Of a stretch of DNA of 64,000 nucleotides, positions 1-16,669 are shown one piece after another. Source of the DNA: Paraphysomonas bandaiensis (taxonomy: Eukaryota > Chrysophyceae); the NCBI GenBank assembly GCA_965644295.1, contig CBFFRP010000277.1, positions 148,316 to 212,315 of the forward strand, in the 5' to 3' direction. The position numbers were made by a program, and so were the translations under genes. A model generated the notes under the pieces. That model did no database searches and was not told the origin of the DNA. It saw only the letters and a program-made list of their open reading frames with translations. Numbering within the stretch: position 1 is the stretch's first letter; each line of letters opens with the position of its first letter.

Positions 1-1523
1 AGGATGGCTATTGATCGCTATATGCAGAGCAGTGGGATACATTAACCACTACTGAGACTCTATATTCGACTTACTTCTGCAGACAAAGTGTTTGGAGAGG
101 TGAGAGGGTGTGGGAGGGTCACGTATCATCTCTGTGGCTTGGATTCTGTGCCGGTCAGTATTTGTCCATAGGGAGGAGGGGTCCATACAGTGCATATCAG
201 GTCATACATTCACCAGAAATTTAAAATACGCCATAATAGTATGCCATATTGATGGATGGAGGGCATTGATATGGCATATCAACCAATTTGATTAGATTTA
301 AGTGCACCGCTGCCGTCCGTAGAAATTATGTGGATATGCTACCTTGTCACCATCCGAGTCAGCTTATCAGTGTCGGAACAGACTTATCGAATGGAAGATA
401 AGCGATATTTATTTGGTAGAAACAGATTTGGCACTTTATGGGCTTCCTTGTGCGTTGTACAATGATTAATGTTGCAAATACCCTTGACTAGCTTGTTGGT
501 TGCAGGCACCCATGTTAGGGTGCTGTAGGGTCACAGCAAGCAGTGTTCACTCATGTCATATATGTAGGATACCTAATATATTGCACTCATTCTGCTTTAT
601 TGGGGTCTTGTTACATCTACAATGCCATTGTTGCCATACTTGTCGATTTAAATAGGCTTTACGGCGAGTGCAGCTGATGATTGTTGAAAGTCTATATATG
701 TCTAGTCTTTGTTGGCTATTCTCAAGACTTTGTCCCGAACTATCTCTCCACGCGACTTGTGTGAATGTGTATGTTTTATGTCTATACATATATATTACCT
801 TTGTATGTACTTTATATGCACATGTGTGTACTACATTTCCCTTATGTTTACTAGGTTTATATGGGTGTACGAGGTTTATTGTATATATTACCTACAATGC
901 TACATATAAGCGTCAGTATTCGAATATATGTACTCTTGACTTTATGTATGAGAATATGTTATCTGTGTGTTTTTGTATGCATATATATACGAGCGTTCTG
1001 AATGTATGTGTATCTGTGTGTTGTCATGTAGATATTTATAATAATAATATGATATCGTTATAGTCGATGTGAACTTGCTTGTATAAGTACTAGTCATAGT
1101 AAAGTAGCTATACATATATGTAGATCTTAAATACAACGATTGGCAGTATGTGTTTACAAGAAGTATAGGTATAAGGTATAAGTTTGCTTATCACACAAGT
1201 GTCTAAATCTAAACTACGAAGGAGTACAGTAGCTGATTTATATTGACAGAAGTAGTGTACTATTCCAAGTTATATGTGGGCTAGCATCGAGGTATTTGCT
1301 GGAATAATTACATGCATAACAAGACAGTATACTATCAAACCACACATATACCGGCATGAATTTATAAGCAAATATTAGAATATTAGTCAAGTGGTTATCT
1401 AGTTTCAAAATAGCAATCAATAGACGATAACAACCTAGGAATTATAAGCACACCACCAGTACTCTCGCCACTAAACAGATTAGTTGGGAATATGTGCGAA
1501 CAATAGCATACAACTACGCAATG
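1..1523 (+). repeat. Left arm of giant inverted repeat
   Basis: This arm is nearly the exact reverse complement of 2092-3596; base 1 pairs with about base 3596. Only scattered substitutions and short indels separate the arms, and I estimate about 97% identity by eye. Because the arm begins at base 1, it may continue outside the window. The content is AT-rich, with TATATG-type runs. I see no terminal inverted repeat, target duplication or transposase in it. Reading frames in the arms are short, Cys/Tyr/Ile-rich, and open or closed differently in the two arms, so I treat the arms as non-coding. Confidence 0.93.
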
Positions 1524-2091
1524 TTTTAATGGTTTAAGTATTACGTTTTCAGTGATAATACGGGATGAAGTGGTAGATGTAATGTTTGACTTAATTTCTT
1601 GTGTTTTCGTTTATGTCACACTTCGTTGTCGCGCAGCACATAGAGAGTTGGTTGAGGGTGGTATTGAACCTGGTACTACCATCATTTGTCATAATAATCT
1701 CCCGCATGTTGAACTTTAGTCAAAGAGTGTTAATCATGAAGTAGTTGTTGAAAGATACAAAGCGGAGATGGCTGCTGGAGATCTTAAGTTCATTATAGAA
1801 TACATGTGGATGAAGAAAATATTCGTATAAAGGTTTCAAGACAGCAACAGCTATAAAGCAGAAAGGAAAAGAATAAAAAAGGCAGAAGATGCGCTGTAAA
1901 GAGCAACAAATGAAAGAACTTGACACTTAAAAAAGAAAATCAGAGTCTTAATCGAAACATAGAGCTGATATTACTTTGATAGGCGGAGGCAAATTGTACA
2001 TGCTCTATCAGCTCTAGCTGCTCCTACAACCTGGAGCACTGGAACATAAAATGACTAATTCGATTTAAAGACATTCAATAGTTCGTTGTAC
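1524..2091. other. Spacer of inverted repeat, possible degraded coding sequence
   Basis: This 568-bp single-copy spacer separates the two arms. On the + strand a reading such as LVEGGIEPGTT (about 1648-1680) and a Lys/Glu/Gln-rich stretch at about 1850-1960 look protein-like, the latter like a coiled coil with ENQSLNRNIE. They lie in different frames interrupted by stops. If this was ever a gene it is now broken. I cannot assign a family. Confidence 0.25.
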
Positions 2092-3596
2092 CATTGCGTA
2101 GTTGTATGCTATTGTTCGCACATATTGTTCTAGAGTACTGGTGGTGTGCTTATAATTCCTAGGTTGTTATCGTCTATTGATTGCTATTTTGAAACTAGAT
2201 AACCACTTGACTAATATTCTAATATTTGCTTATAAATTCATGCCGGTATATGTGTGGTTTGATAGTATACTGTCTTGTTATGCATGTAATTATTCCAGCA
2301 AATACCTCGATGCTAGCCCACATATAACTTGGAATAGTACACTACTTCTGTCAATATAAATCAGCTACTGTACTCCTTCGTAGTTTAGATTTAGACACTT
2401 GTGTGATAAGCAAACTTATACCTTATACCTATACTTCTTGTAAACACATACTGCCAATCGTTGTATTTAAGATCTACATATATGTATAGCTACTTTACTA
2501 TGACTAGTACTTATACAAGCAAGTTCACATCGACTATAACGATATCATATTATTATTATAAATATCTACATGACAACACACAGATACACATACATTCAGA
2601 ACGCTCGTATATATATGCATACAAAAACACACAGATAACATATTCTCATACATAAGTCAAGAGTACATATATTCGAACACTGACGCTTATATGAAGCATT
2701 GTAGGTAATATATACAATAAACCTCGTACACCCATATAAACCTAGTAAACATAAGGGAAACGTAGTACACACATGTGCATATAAAGTACATACAAAGGTA
2801 ATATATATGTATAGACATAAAACATACAGATTCACACAAGTCGCGTGGAGAGATAGTTCGGGACAAAGTATTGAGAATAGCCAACAAAGACTAGACATGT
2901 ATAGACTTTCAACAATCATCAGCTGCACTCGCCGTAAAGCCCATTTAAATCGACAAGTATGGCAACAATGGCATTGTAGATGTAACAAGACCCCAATAAA
3001 GCTGAATGAGTGCAATATATTAGGTATCCTACATATATGACATGAGTGAACACTGCTTGCTGTGACCCTACAGCACCCTAACATGGGGTGCCTGCAACCA
3101 ACAAGCTAGTCAAGCGTATTTGCAACATTAATCATTGTACAACGCACAAGGAAGCCCATAAAGTGCCAAATCTCTTTCTACCAATAAAGATCGCTTATCT
3201 TCCATTCGATAAGTCGGTTCCGACACTGATAAGCTGACTCGGATGGTGACAAGGTAGCATATCCACATAATTTCTACGGACGGCAGCGGTGCACTTAAAT
3301 CTAATCAAATTGGTTGATATGCCATATCAATGCCCTCCATCCATCGATATGGCATATTATTTTGGCGCATTTCAAATTTCTGGTGAATGTATGACCTGAT
3401 ATGCACTGTATGGACCCCTCCTCCCTATGGACAAATACTGACCGGCACAGAATCCAAGCCACAGAGATGATACGTGACCCTCCCACACCCTCTCACCTCT
3501 CCAAACACTTTGTCTGCAGAAGTAAGTCGCATATAGAGTCTCAGTAGTGGTTAGTGTATCCCACTGCTCTGCATATAGCGATCAATAGCCATCCTG
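2092..3596 (-). repeat. Right arm of giant inverted repeat
   Basis: This is the reverse complement of 1-1523. The match starts at the CATTGCGTAGTTGTATGC stretch near 2092 and ends with GCCATCCT near 3596, which pairs with the first bases of the window. The two arms plus the 568-bp spacer could form a hairpin of about 1.5 kb. Downstream sequence (3597 on) has no partner in the window, because the left edge cuts off the other side. Confidence 0.93.
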
Positions 3597-4087
3597 AGGA
3601 CGCAGGGCTCCTCTGTCTTATCACTCGAGACACAGGGTGTGATGGTAAAAATGGCTGCATATAATGTTGAAATACTCCATTGTAAAGACAGTGTGTATGT
3701 GTCTGATTGTATTGGTGTATGTTGTGGTTAGTTGTGGTGTTGGAGTTAATGTCGTGTGTGTATGTGCATATCAGTTCAAGGGGGGGGGGGAAATGGATGA
3801 TGAAAAGGGGGGCCGATTTTTTTGAGGGGGCCGATTTTCTTTCGTTATAGGTATTCCGTGGTATTTTACAGGACGTACATGATGTGGCCATGCGTAGAGT
3901 GCGTGTACATCACATATGCTCCTGTATACAGCACAGCATATACACACTGTAGCATGGTATGTATGGAATGATACGCAAGTGGAGGCTGTGGAGAGGAAGG
4001 ACGAAAGAAACTTACACTCCTTTCAACCCTGCAGATAATATACATCCTCACTGTCGGTATTGCATTGCATTGAAATCAATCACTCCT
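3597..4087. other. Intergenic region with simple-sequence tracts
   Basis: No gene is visible here. The stretch holds TGTG-rich microsatellite sequence (about 3690-3770), a poly-G run (3781-3790) and a nearby pair of G-rich/GGCCGATTTT repeats (3806-3841). It would contain the promoter and 5' leader of the Der gene. An in-frame upstream ATG at 3959 is discussed with that gene. Confidence 0.6.
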
Positions 4088-6625
4088 ATGCGTGCGCTCC
4101 GCCTCCTCATCAGGCCGAGGTTGTCGTTCTCTGCAAGGAGCTGCTCAGGTCGTACCTCTTCACTGACTAACACATCCTCCGCAGTCGCTATACAGTCCGA
4201 TACAAATAAACTATCCGTCTGTCTCGTAGGTCAACCTAATGTTGGTAAATCTACCCTTTTTAACAGACTGTGCCGCTCGAATCCGTCAATTGTATCGCCT
4301 CTTCCAGGCACCACACGAGACAGAATTGAGGGACACGGTGCAATAGCTGGTCTTTCACTTAGTGTCACAGATACAGGCGGCTACGACGATGAAAGTTTAC
4401 TGTATAGTGATGTTCTCGAACAAACGAAGAAGGCGGTTGCAAGGGCTGATGTTATACTTTTTATGGTTGATGGAAAATATGGACTTTCTTCTGTAGATTT
4501 TGATTTCGCGTCGTGGCTGAGAAAAACTTTAGGGTCAATAGAGCAATCGGCTGATTCTAGTCGCAGAGAAGTCATACTTGTATAACTTATACGTTGTGTT
4601 CGAATATATCCTAATCTTTATTGCTGTAGGTTGCGAACAAAGTTGAAGGATCCTATTTATCATCATCAGTCTTGGACAGTCTTTCTGAATCGTCTCGTCT
4701 TGGCTTTGGTGATCCAGTGTTGATGTCAGCTGCCAATGGCGATGGAATGGCAGATCTTGCCACGAAACTACTAGAGTGCGCTGAGGTTTTTAAAATGCGC
4801 AGAAATTCTTGTTGTTGTTCATATAAAGATTTTCTCCAGGAGCGGGATATTAATATCGAGTCATTACCTGAGGATACCACAGCCATTTCGTTGGAGGAAA
4901 GGCCCATTCAAGTTGCTTTTATGGGCAAGCCGAATGTAAGCTTTATTTATTGTACTTATGTAGTATAGATTGATGAGTGCATTAGGTCGGAAAATCGTCG
5001 CTGTTGAATGCGATTCTGAATGATCAAAGAACGATAACTGGACCTTCAGCAGGAGTTACAAGGTAATGTGGGTTACGTATGCGACGCTATTTGCTGATAG
5101 TGCTATCGTAGAGATGCAATTTATGTAGACTGGGTAGCATTTGGACGCAGGTTTATCTTGGTAGATACTGCAGGTTGAATGTAGTCCATATGTGCATCAT
5201 AAGTGTAATTATCGCTTTTCAGGGATTGTCCGAAGTAAAATTGGGAAGCGTTTGTCATCGAATAAAAAATTGCTCAGTGAATCGAAAGCAGCGACTTCTA
5301 AGAATTCTTCTTCAATTGTAAAGCTGTTCAAGTACCTGTAATAAACTGTAATATATCTTTCCGATACATAGGTCCAGATTGATTCGACGCAGCAATCCCA
5401 ATTCCTCGCCGAGAAGTCAGTCCAGAGTGCTCTTCATGCGCTGCGGTACTCACTCAATATTTGTTGGCCTATATGTAATACTATCTTTCTCACAGATATG
5501 CGCAAGTCGTTGTTTTGGTGATAGAAGGTTTAGAAAGTGTTGTGGTAACTTTCTTCGTACCTTAATATTGTGTAGGACAACAAGGACATTTTACGACAGC
5601 AGATCTAAAAATTGCACGGAAGTAAGCCGAAATGATTATTTTATTGAAAACACTTATTTTGTGCAATAATTAGGTGTGCCGATGAAGGACGGGCATTGGT
5701 TGTGTGTGCTAACAAGAGGGATTTGGTCATGAAAAGTGGCCTGAGCGCCCGCCAGTATGAGAAGGTACTTCAGTATTGATATATGTTGACCATCTAAATA
5801 TAGTTGGAAGGGTGTAAGAGAGCATGCTACGGCATTTCTTCGTGACTTTGGTGAAGTCCCAATAGTTTCGACCGCAGCAGTTATTGATAACGGAGCTTCA
5901 GCTGGGGATCTGGTGGTAAATTTGCCGAATCAGGGTGTAGATAGGTATGGTGTAATTGGTTATGTCGTTGCGTAACGTTGTATATTAGATTGCTGCGAAC
6001 TATTGTTCGCACACATGATGCTTGGTCGTCGAGAATTGACACCTGGATATTAAATAGGTAATAATGTGTGAACTCTTTGTAGTTGCACCGGTTATGTTAT
6101 TTTTAGATGGCTCAAAGATATACAAATTTCGACCCCACCTCCGAGGGCTTATGGACGCATGTCTAAAATCAAATATATGACCCAGGTGAGTATTCGTTCA
6201 GTCTTTGTTAACGATTTGAGTATTAATCAATTATAGGTTAAAATTCGACCTCCAACGTTCGCCTTTTTTGGCAATCGGGAAGTAGTTTCGCCCACATATT
6301 CCAAATTTATTCGGTAAGAATATTATTACCTTCACTGCATCGCACTGATTCCACTTCGTTGGCCAGAAATCGACTTCAAAGTGATTTTAATCTAGGTGGA
6401 ATTCCGATTAGATTGCTATTTCGTAGATCATCAGGGAAAAGTGCCGATGCCTCCAAGATACGGTTTTCGAAAAAGAAGTGGGTGAAGAATGCTGGTGAAA
6501 GTAGGCCCCTTGGTGCTAAGAGAGATAATAAATACCTCGAAATGAAAAGAAAGTTAGCGCAAATTGAACGGCGTCGCCAGACTGCTAGGCGTAGAAGGAT
6601 GACGAGAAAAAGAACAAAGTATTAG
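4088..6625 (+). CDS. der: Der/EngA-type tandem GTPase, organelle-targeted
   Basis: Der has two tandem Ras-like GTPase domains and a C-terminal KH-like domain, and acts in large ribosomal subunit assembly in bacteria and organelles. Domain 1 shows GQPNVGKST, PGTTRD, DTGG and NKVE. Domain 2 shows GKPNVGKSS, GVTRD, DTAG and NKRD. The C-terminal part has the family hallmark KIRPPTFAFFGN. I read 14 exons: 4088-4579, 4630-4935, 4986-5062, 5112-5173, 5223-5317, 5372-5445, 5496-5527, 5576-5621, 5674-5764, 5811-5944, 5989-6057, 6107-6185, 6237-6313, 6367-6625, giving 630 residues. The start at 4088 yields an Arg/Ser/Leu-rich N-terminus like an organellar presequence; an in-frame ATG at 3959 would add 43 residues without such character. 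Domain 2 has an unusual Lys/Ser-rich insertion of roughly 30 residues after DTAG. Whether it goes to mitochondrion or plastid is not decidable here. Confidence 0.93.
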
Positions 6626-7906
6626 GTTGCAATGCAACAACTAGAAGCCATGACATAGTGTTTGCTATATAAATCATTTTAGGGTTCGCTGAGCTATTCT
6701 ATTTGAGAGAATTAAGTTGCTGTGAATTTAAAATACTTTTGTATAGAAACGATTTCATTTTAGTAATTTGAGGTCAAGGAAAGCGAGGTTATACAACTAG
6801 ATAGATTGTCACTTCAGATCTACAAATCATTTGTTCTGATGAAAACAACCGTGTTCAGTATACAGCTGCTTGTTGTTGTCATAAGCAGAGAATTTGTTTT
6901 ATACTAACGTTAGTGGCATTGATATTCCCCAATATTGTCCATACGCATACATTATCGGTGAATTCCTTCCCATACTGCTATATCTTTTTATTATCTACAA
7001 CCGCCAATAAACGTGCCAAGCAATATGTATCACACTAGAATTCTAAATGAAAGGGAAATAGGTGCTGATTCTAATTACATTGAGAAATACGAGCAGAATT
7101 TAGCAAGGCCGTGTTGAGAGTCTAACACTATTTTCTATTACACCCACTTACGTATTCACCAGTAAGAGTTGAACGCTATGTCACTACTCTTTCCGGTTAC
7201 CCAGTAATAAGCATTATAGGAAAAAATTAGTCTGAATTAGCTACTCTCTAGGAACAGGCTCCCACTTTTATATTAGCTTCGAAACGGTCTCAACAATGAG
7301 GAGTGACGAATGTTACTGAGTGGATGCAACTTTCAGTCCTTGTTGCTAATAAACACGGCCTTGTCGGGTTTAGTGTTAGCTATTTTCATACTCTGTCCAC
7401 AAAATAACACGTTCATTATCCTTTAATAGATTCATAAGGCTAGAAAGGGAGTGGACGCAGGAATGAATTCGATTTAGATTACCACGAGTGTAAGTGCTTG
7501 TGTTACTTGCTACAGCCATATCTTCAATGATACTGTACATGACATACACCCATCATCATGTGGAATACAGCTCAGTACAATGATTGTACGACTGTGTATT
7601 TTCACCTCCTTCTTCCAGATGATGTGGCTGGGAATGAGTGCAGCACCACTTGGTCTTTTTTGTTGTAGTATCATATGCACGGTATGTGGTATATACCTTG
7701 ACGTATATAAAACCATCTCATCTCCACAAATTTTTTTGTGCAATACGGAATGTGCGATTGAGGTTGATTGCACTGCAATGCTGAATGACTGTATAGGTAT
7801 ACAGTCGTACATTGAGATGTTCTTTGGGAGTCAATATAACAATCATCGCGTTATATAGGTACCTATATATACTTTCGACTCGAAATTTACCTGACGCAAA
7901 TCAATA
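6626..7906. other. Intergenic region
   Basis: No convincing gene. Short overlapping frames on both strands around 7510-7858 have no recognisable family and shadow each other. The stretch contains a possible small inverted-repeat element at 7104-7363, listed separately, and the upstream region of the succinyl-CoA ligase gene. Confidence 0.55.
7104..7363. mobile_element. Possible MITE-like element with 12-bp terminal inverted repeats
   Basis: CAAGGCCGTGTT at 7104-7115 is matched by its exact reverse complement AACACGGCCTTG at 7352-7363, enclosing 236 bp with no coding capacity. A target-site duplication is not clear and no second copy was found in the window, so this may be chance. Confidence 0.25.
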
Positions 7907-9416
7907 ATGTACCGCGTAGCTCGTTCTCAAGCATCCAATATTCACCGCATTGCAGTCAAAAGTTGTGGTGCGGTGAGAAACTTGAACCTTCATGAATACC
8001 AAAGTATATCCCTGTTGAAATCATATGGTGCTACTGTGCAAAATGGACGCGTAGCTGATGACAAGGAGTCCGCCCTTAAAATTGCATCTGAGATTTTATC
8101 AACTGACCCCTCTTCTGATATCATCGTTAAGGCCCAGATCCATGCTGGCGGCAGAGGAAAAGGTGTATTCACTAACGGCTTTAAAGGCGGTGTTCAAATA
8201 GTGCAATCAAGCGAGAAGGCTGGATATTTTACTGAAGAAATGATTGGAAAGTACCTAGTGACCAAACAGACAGGGGAGAGTGGGCAGCTTGTTCAGAAAG
8301 TGCTTATCAACCAAGTAAGTCACAGCATATATAATCTTCCCACTTCTTTACTTTATACGATAAGGGAATAAACATTACGGATGAAAAATACTTTGCTATT
8401 CTCCTAGATCGTGCGCATAATGGACCAGTCATGGTTGGCTCTCGCAAGGTCAGTGCGGAATTGTTAACGCTTTATTTTGTGTCATAACTGCGTTTTAGGG
8501 CGGTATGAACATCGAAGAAGTTGCTGAAGAATCACCAGAAGATATTATTAGCATTCCTATTGATATTGAGAAAGGTATGTCTGAAGAACAGGCCCAAGAG
8601 ATGGCCCGGCGCATTGATTTCCGAGGAGACCAAGTTGCGAAGGCTGCCTCCAACATGATGGCATTGTACAAACTCTTTCTTGCACGCGACGCCACTCAGG
8701 TGTGTTGGCAATGGTTACTACCCTTGTTATATAAATTTATACTATAGGTGGAGATAAATCCTATGGCTGTCGCTTCTGATGGAAATGTATATTGTGTTGA
8801 CGCGAAACTCAATTTTGATGACAATGCAGCTTTCCGTCAGAAGGATATATTTGATATGCGCGACACCACGATGGAAGACCCTAGAGATGTTGAGGCCGAG
8901 AAGGCTGGTTTGAATTATATCGCCCTTGATGGTTCCATTGGATGTATGGTCAACGGTGCTGGACTTGCTATGGCTACGATGGATATTATTCAGTTGTGCG
9001 GAGGCAAACCAGCCAATTTCTTAGATGTTGGCGGAGGCGCAACCAAAGAACAAGTGGCAACTGCTTTCAAAATTCTTGTTAGTGACCCAAGGTTCGTTTC
9101 TATATCTATGACATATATTCTGTAATTGTTTGTTACAGTGTGAAATCTATATTGGTTAACATATTTGGAGGCATTATGAAGTGTGATATTATAGCAACTG
9201 GAATTCTTGAGGCTTATGAAGAGATTGGTCTTAACATTCCATTAGTTGTGCGCCTTGAAGGCACGAATGCAGCGGAAGGTCTGCAGCTATTGGAGAAAAG
9301 TGGATTGCCTATTATAACGGCTCGTGGGCTTGGCAAGGTATGTTGTAATCTGTTAGAATAACCACGCTAAGTCACGATCACAGGCTGCTGAGCAAGCTGT
9401 GGCCACAGTAGCGTAG
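7907..9416 (+). CDS. Succinyl-CoA ligase (ADP/GDP-forming) beta subunit, mitochondrial
   Basis: This is the ATP-grasp beta subunit of succinyl-CoA synthetase, which with the alpha subunit converts succinyl-CoA plus NDP and phosphate to succinate, CoA and NTP in the TCA cycle. Six exons (7907-8314, 8365-8448, 8499-8699, 8748-9091, 9139-9337, 9384-9416) give 422 residues, normal for a mitochondrial precursor. The first ~25 residues are rich in Arg/Ser and lack acidic residues, as in a mitochondrial presequence; the mature protein starts around NLHEYQS. Conserved blocks visible: [32 protein letters not shown] and RLEGTN. The five introns are 46-50 bp with GT-AG ends. Nucleotide specificity (ADP or GDP) cannot be told from these motifs. 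It lies 1.3 kb downstream of Der on the same strand, with no sign of functional linkage. Confidence 0.96.
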
Positions 9417-10300
9417 AGATCTTGCGTGAAACGAGTGAGAATAGCTGAATATCTTTCTGACTTGTATTCGGTCGATACATAATAATAGTAACCTTGTGTC
9501 CATCTTGTGCTTGTGATTAGTTGCGTAGCTCTCATGTCATGACTAGATAATTCGAGTCACGCACACTGCCTCGCGTTTCCTGCATAGAGCATTGTACACA
9601 GGACACTAAACAACTATGGAACACAGTTGTAACATTCGTATCTCGCAAAATATATAATGCTTTGCCATAACAAGAGCCCCATCTACAGAAATTACATAAT
9701 TCTAAATTGCAATAACTATATTGTATATTGTGAACAATAGTTTCTATCCTGTAGTTATTTTACATTTATTCAGTTATTCATTCACTGATCAATGGAAGAG
9801 AAGCAAAACCAGTAATTTTGTCTGGTTTTGAGCACTGTAAAGTAAGGATGTTCGAGTAGATGGGGCAACAAATCTGTGTTTTATGAATGGGCACAACAGC
9901 TGTACTACAGATCTACCATTTTACATACTACAACAATTATCAATCATTTCAGAGCTTCTACCAATAGTACCCACTTCGGTCGCACTTTTATAGTAAGGAT
10001 TTTAACTATTAATGATTAGAGAAGAGAGTACTCACTATGGAGGGGAATTTTGCTGAAACTCAGGATGAAAGAGCCATACTTATTTATATTTTGAATAAGT
10101 ATTTGTTTAAGTTGTTCTTACAAGGTTTCCAATGGTAGTACCAGGCACGAAAAGAATAATTTTACTTTGAAATTTGTAGACGGTTACACGGTTAGGAGTT
10201 AGGAAATATATCTTATTAATATACAACACACTAATTGAAGACTAACTATGCTCTGGTATCGGATCGAAGCACATAAAAACTGATATCGTCGAGAGAATTT
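9417..10300. other. Intergenic region between convergent genes
   Basis: Nothing coding is visible. This is the shared 3' region of the succinyl-CoA ligase gene (+) and the thioredoxin reductase gene (-). A small perfect hairpin (9-bp stem at 9804-9812 and 9822-9830) is present but has no assigned role. Confidence 0.6.
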
Positions 10301-11522
10301 CTATCTATTATTTTCTAGCCATTTCTCTGCATCTAGTGCTGCTTGACAACCCATACCAGCAGCTGTAATAGCTTGTCTGCGACAACAGTAACGTAATTTA
10401 GAACGCAAACGAGAAATACAACCTGTACTTCTTATCCACAACATCTCCACATGCAAAAACGCCTGGCTTGCTTGTCAAACAATTCTCAGTTGTTTTGATG
10501 TAGCCATCTGCGTCTAGCAATATCTACGAAAGGGTTCACCACTAGATACAAAAGACGAAAAACATAGGCACCTGGTTGTCAAGAAATTCAGTATTAGGCT
10601 TATGTCCGATTGCAATAAAGCCGCCGTCACAGAATACCTTGGTATACATAATATTACACAAAAGCAATATAATGTGTTAATATAAAGTACTTCTTCTGTT
10701 GTACCATCCTCAACGTTGCGGACGTCTACACCGTTCAGCACATGATTGCTTCCTCTCCATCTTGACACTATTCTGTTCTTAAGGATGTTTATCTTTTTAT
10801 TGGCAAGAGCACGCTCCAAAAGAAGCTACAACAAATTGCAATCAATAAGGAATATACAGCAGGCCATATCTGTCAAATACCTTCGATGCTTTCAATTTTT
10901 TACTTCGATTGAATACCATCACACTGTTTGCATATCTTGATAGAAACAATGCTTCCTCCATAGCCGAGTCCCCACCGCCAATAACTACGACATCTTTTTC
11001 TTTAAATAAAGCCCCATCGCATACTGCACAAGTCGATATTCCGTATCCCTTGAATTCTTCTTCATTTTCAGCACCAAGCCATATGGATTCTGCGCCAGTG
11101 GCTATAATAACAGCTTTCGTCGTCACAGTACAGTTTGGCAAGTGAATCTTATACGGGTAGGAATCGAAGTCCACTTTTTCGCATGCCGTTTGCCAAAACT
11201 CGGCTCCAAATGTCTTTGCTTGCTGAATCAAGCTATCCATGAGTGCTGGCCCTGGAGTAGCAACAGGCCCACCTGGAAAGTTTTCAACATCATTTGTTAA
11301 TGTCAGCTGCCCTCCTGGCATATAGCCAGAAATAACTAAAGGGTCTAAAAGAGCCCTCCCAGCATAGATTGCTGAGGTACATCCTGCAGGCCCACTACCT
11401 AGAATTACAACGTTACGACTGCTGATCGATGAAGCGCTATGAATGAGAGGACTACTGCATAACAGCAAGATCAAAGTCACTTCAATGAAAATTGAAAAGA
11501 CTGAAACCCCACTAGTGCACAT
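10301..11522 (-). CDS. NADPH thioredoxin reductase, low-molecular-weight (bacterial/plant) type
   Basis: This flavoenzyme transfers electrons from NADPH through FAD and a redox-active disulphide to thioredoxin. Five exons read on the minus strand (11522-10881, 10825-10691, 10637-10572, 10523-10423, 10376-10301) give 339 residues. Visible motifs are the FAD-binding GSGPAG, the active-site CAVCDG (both cysteines present), the NADPH-binding GGGDSA, and the C-terminal FAD-contact region with FACGDV and YRQAITAAG. The N-terminus carries a strongly hydrophobic segment (about residues 8-30) before the FAD domain, so the protein probably enters the secretory route or a complex plastid; the classic ASAFAP plastid signal is not obvious. 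Its start codon lies 373 bp from that of the divergent SNF2 gene. I infer a thioredoxin or related disulphide-relay partner outside the cytosol. Confidence 0.95.
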
Positions 11523-11895
11523 TATCTTCTCTACGATAGCAACAATACAACAACAGCCTTGAAGTTATCCAAGAATCAAGGCTTTATGTCCATATTAATC
11601 AACTGTTCGCAGAATTACATCTCACATTGTTGGTTGATATTTATCAGAGATTTATCATAATAAACTAAATATTGCGGTATTTCTTCTAAAAACCCATATT
11701 TTCTTCTCTCTCGTACAGTAATATCATGCCTCTGGAATGTGTCAGCAAAACCTCTCTTCAAGCAAGAACAGGGGAGCAATCTATACCTCTAACTTCGACT
11801 TCGAAGTCAGTCAATGTAAAGTATTCCAATTAATTATATCAACACCCACTATGTCTTATATCATATGTATGTAGCGACTGCACAGTAGGGTAAAT
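11523..11895. promoter_or_regulatory. Divergent intergenic region, thioredoxin reductase / SNF2 gene
   Basis: The 373 bp between the two opposing start codons must hold both 5' leaders and probably both core promoters. I see no motif I can name with confidence. Confidence 0.4.

Positions 11896-16669
<4,774 letters not shown>

Noticed and set aside
1238-2359. Identical 60-codon frames in both arms
   Set aside because: Identity is explained by the inverted repeat itself. Too short and without similarity to any family I know.
668-3084. Frames of 131 and 162 codons in the two arms of the inverted repeat
   Set aside because: They are low-complexity, rich in Cys/Tyr/Ile and Val, and begin and end differently in the two arms despite 97% DNA identity. 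They have no recognisable domain.
3781-3841. Poly-G and G-rich tract as a possible G-quadruplex regulator
   Set aside because: The spacing of G runs is irregular and only the run itself is seen. No evidence for function.
7510-7858. Overlapping sense and antisense frames of 92-100 codons upstream of the succinyl-CoA ligase gene
   Set aside because: They shadow each other, have hydrophobic low-information content, and lack homology or splice support.
9804-9830. Perfect 9-bp stem hairpin as a possible terminator or RNA element
   Set aside because: It lies almost 400 bp beyond the stop codon of a eukaryotic gene and such short stems are frequent by chance.
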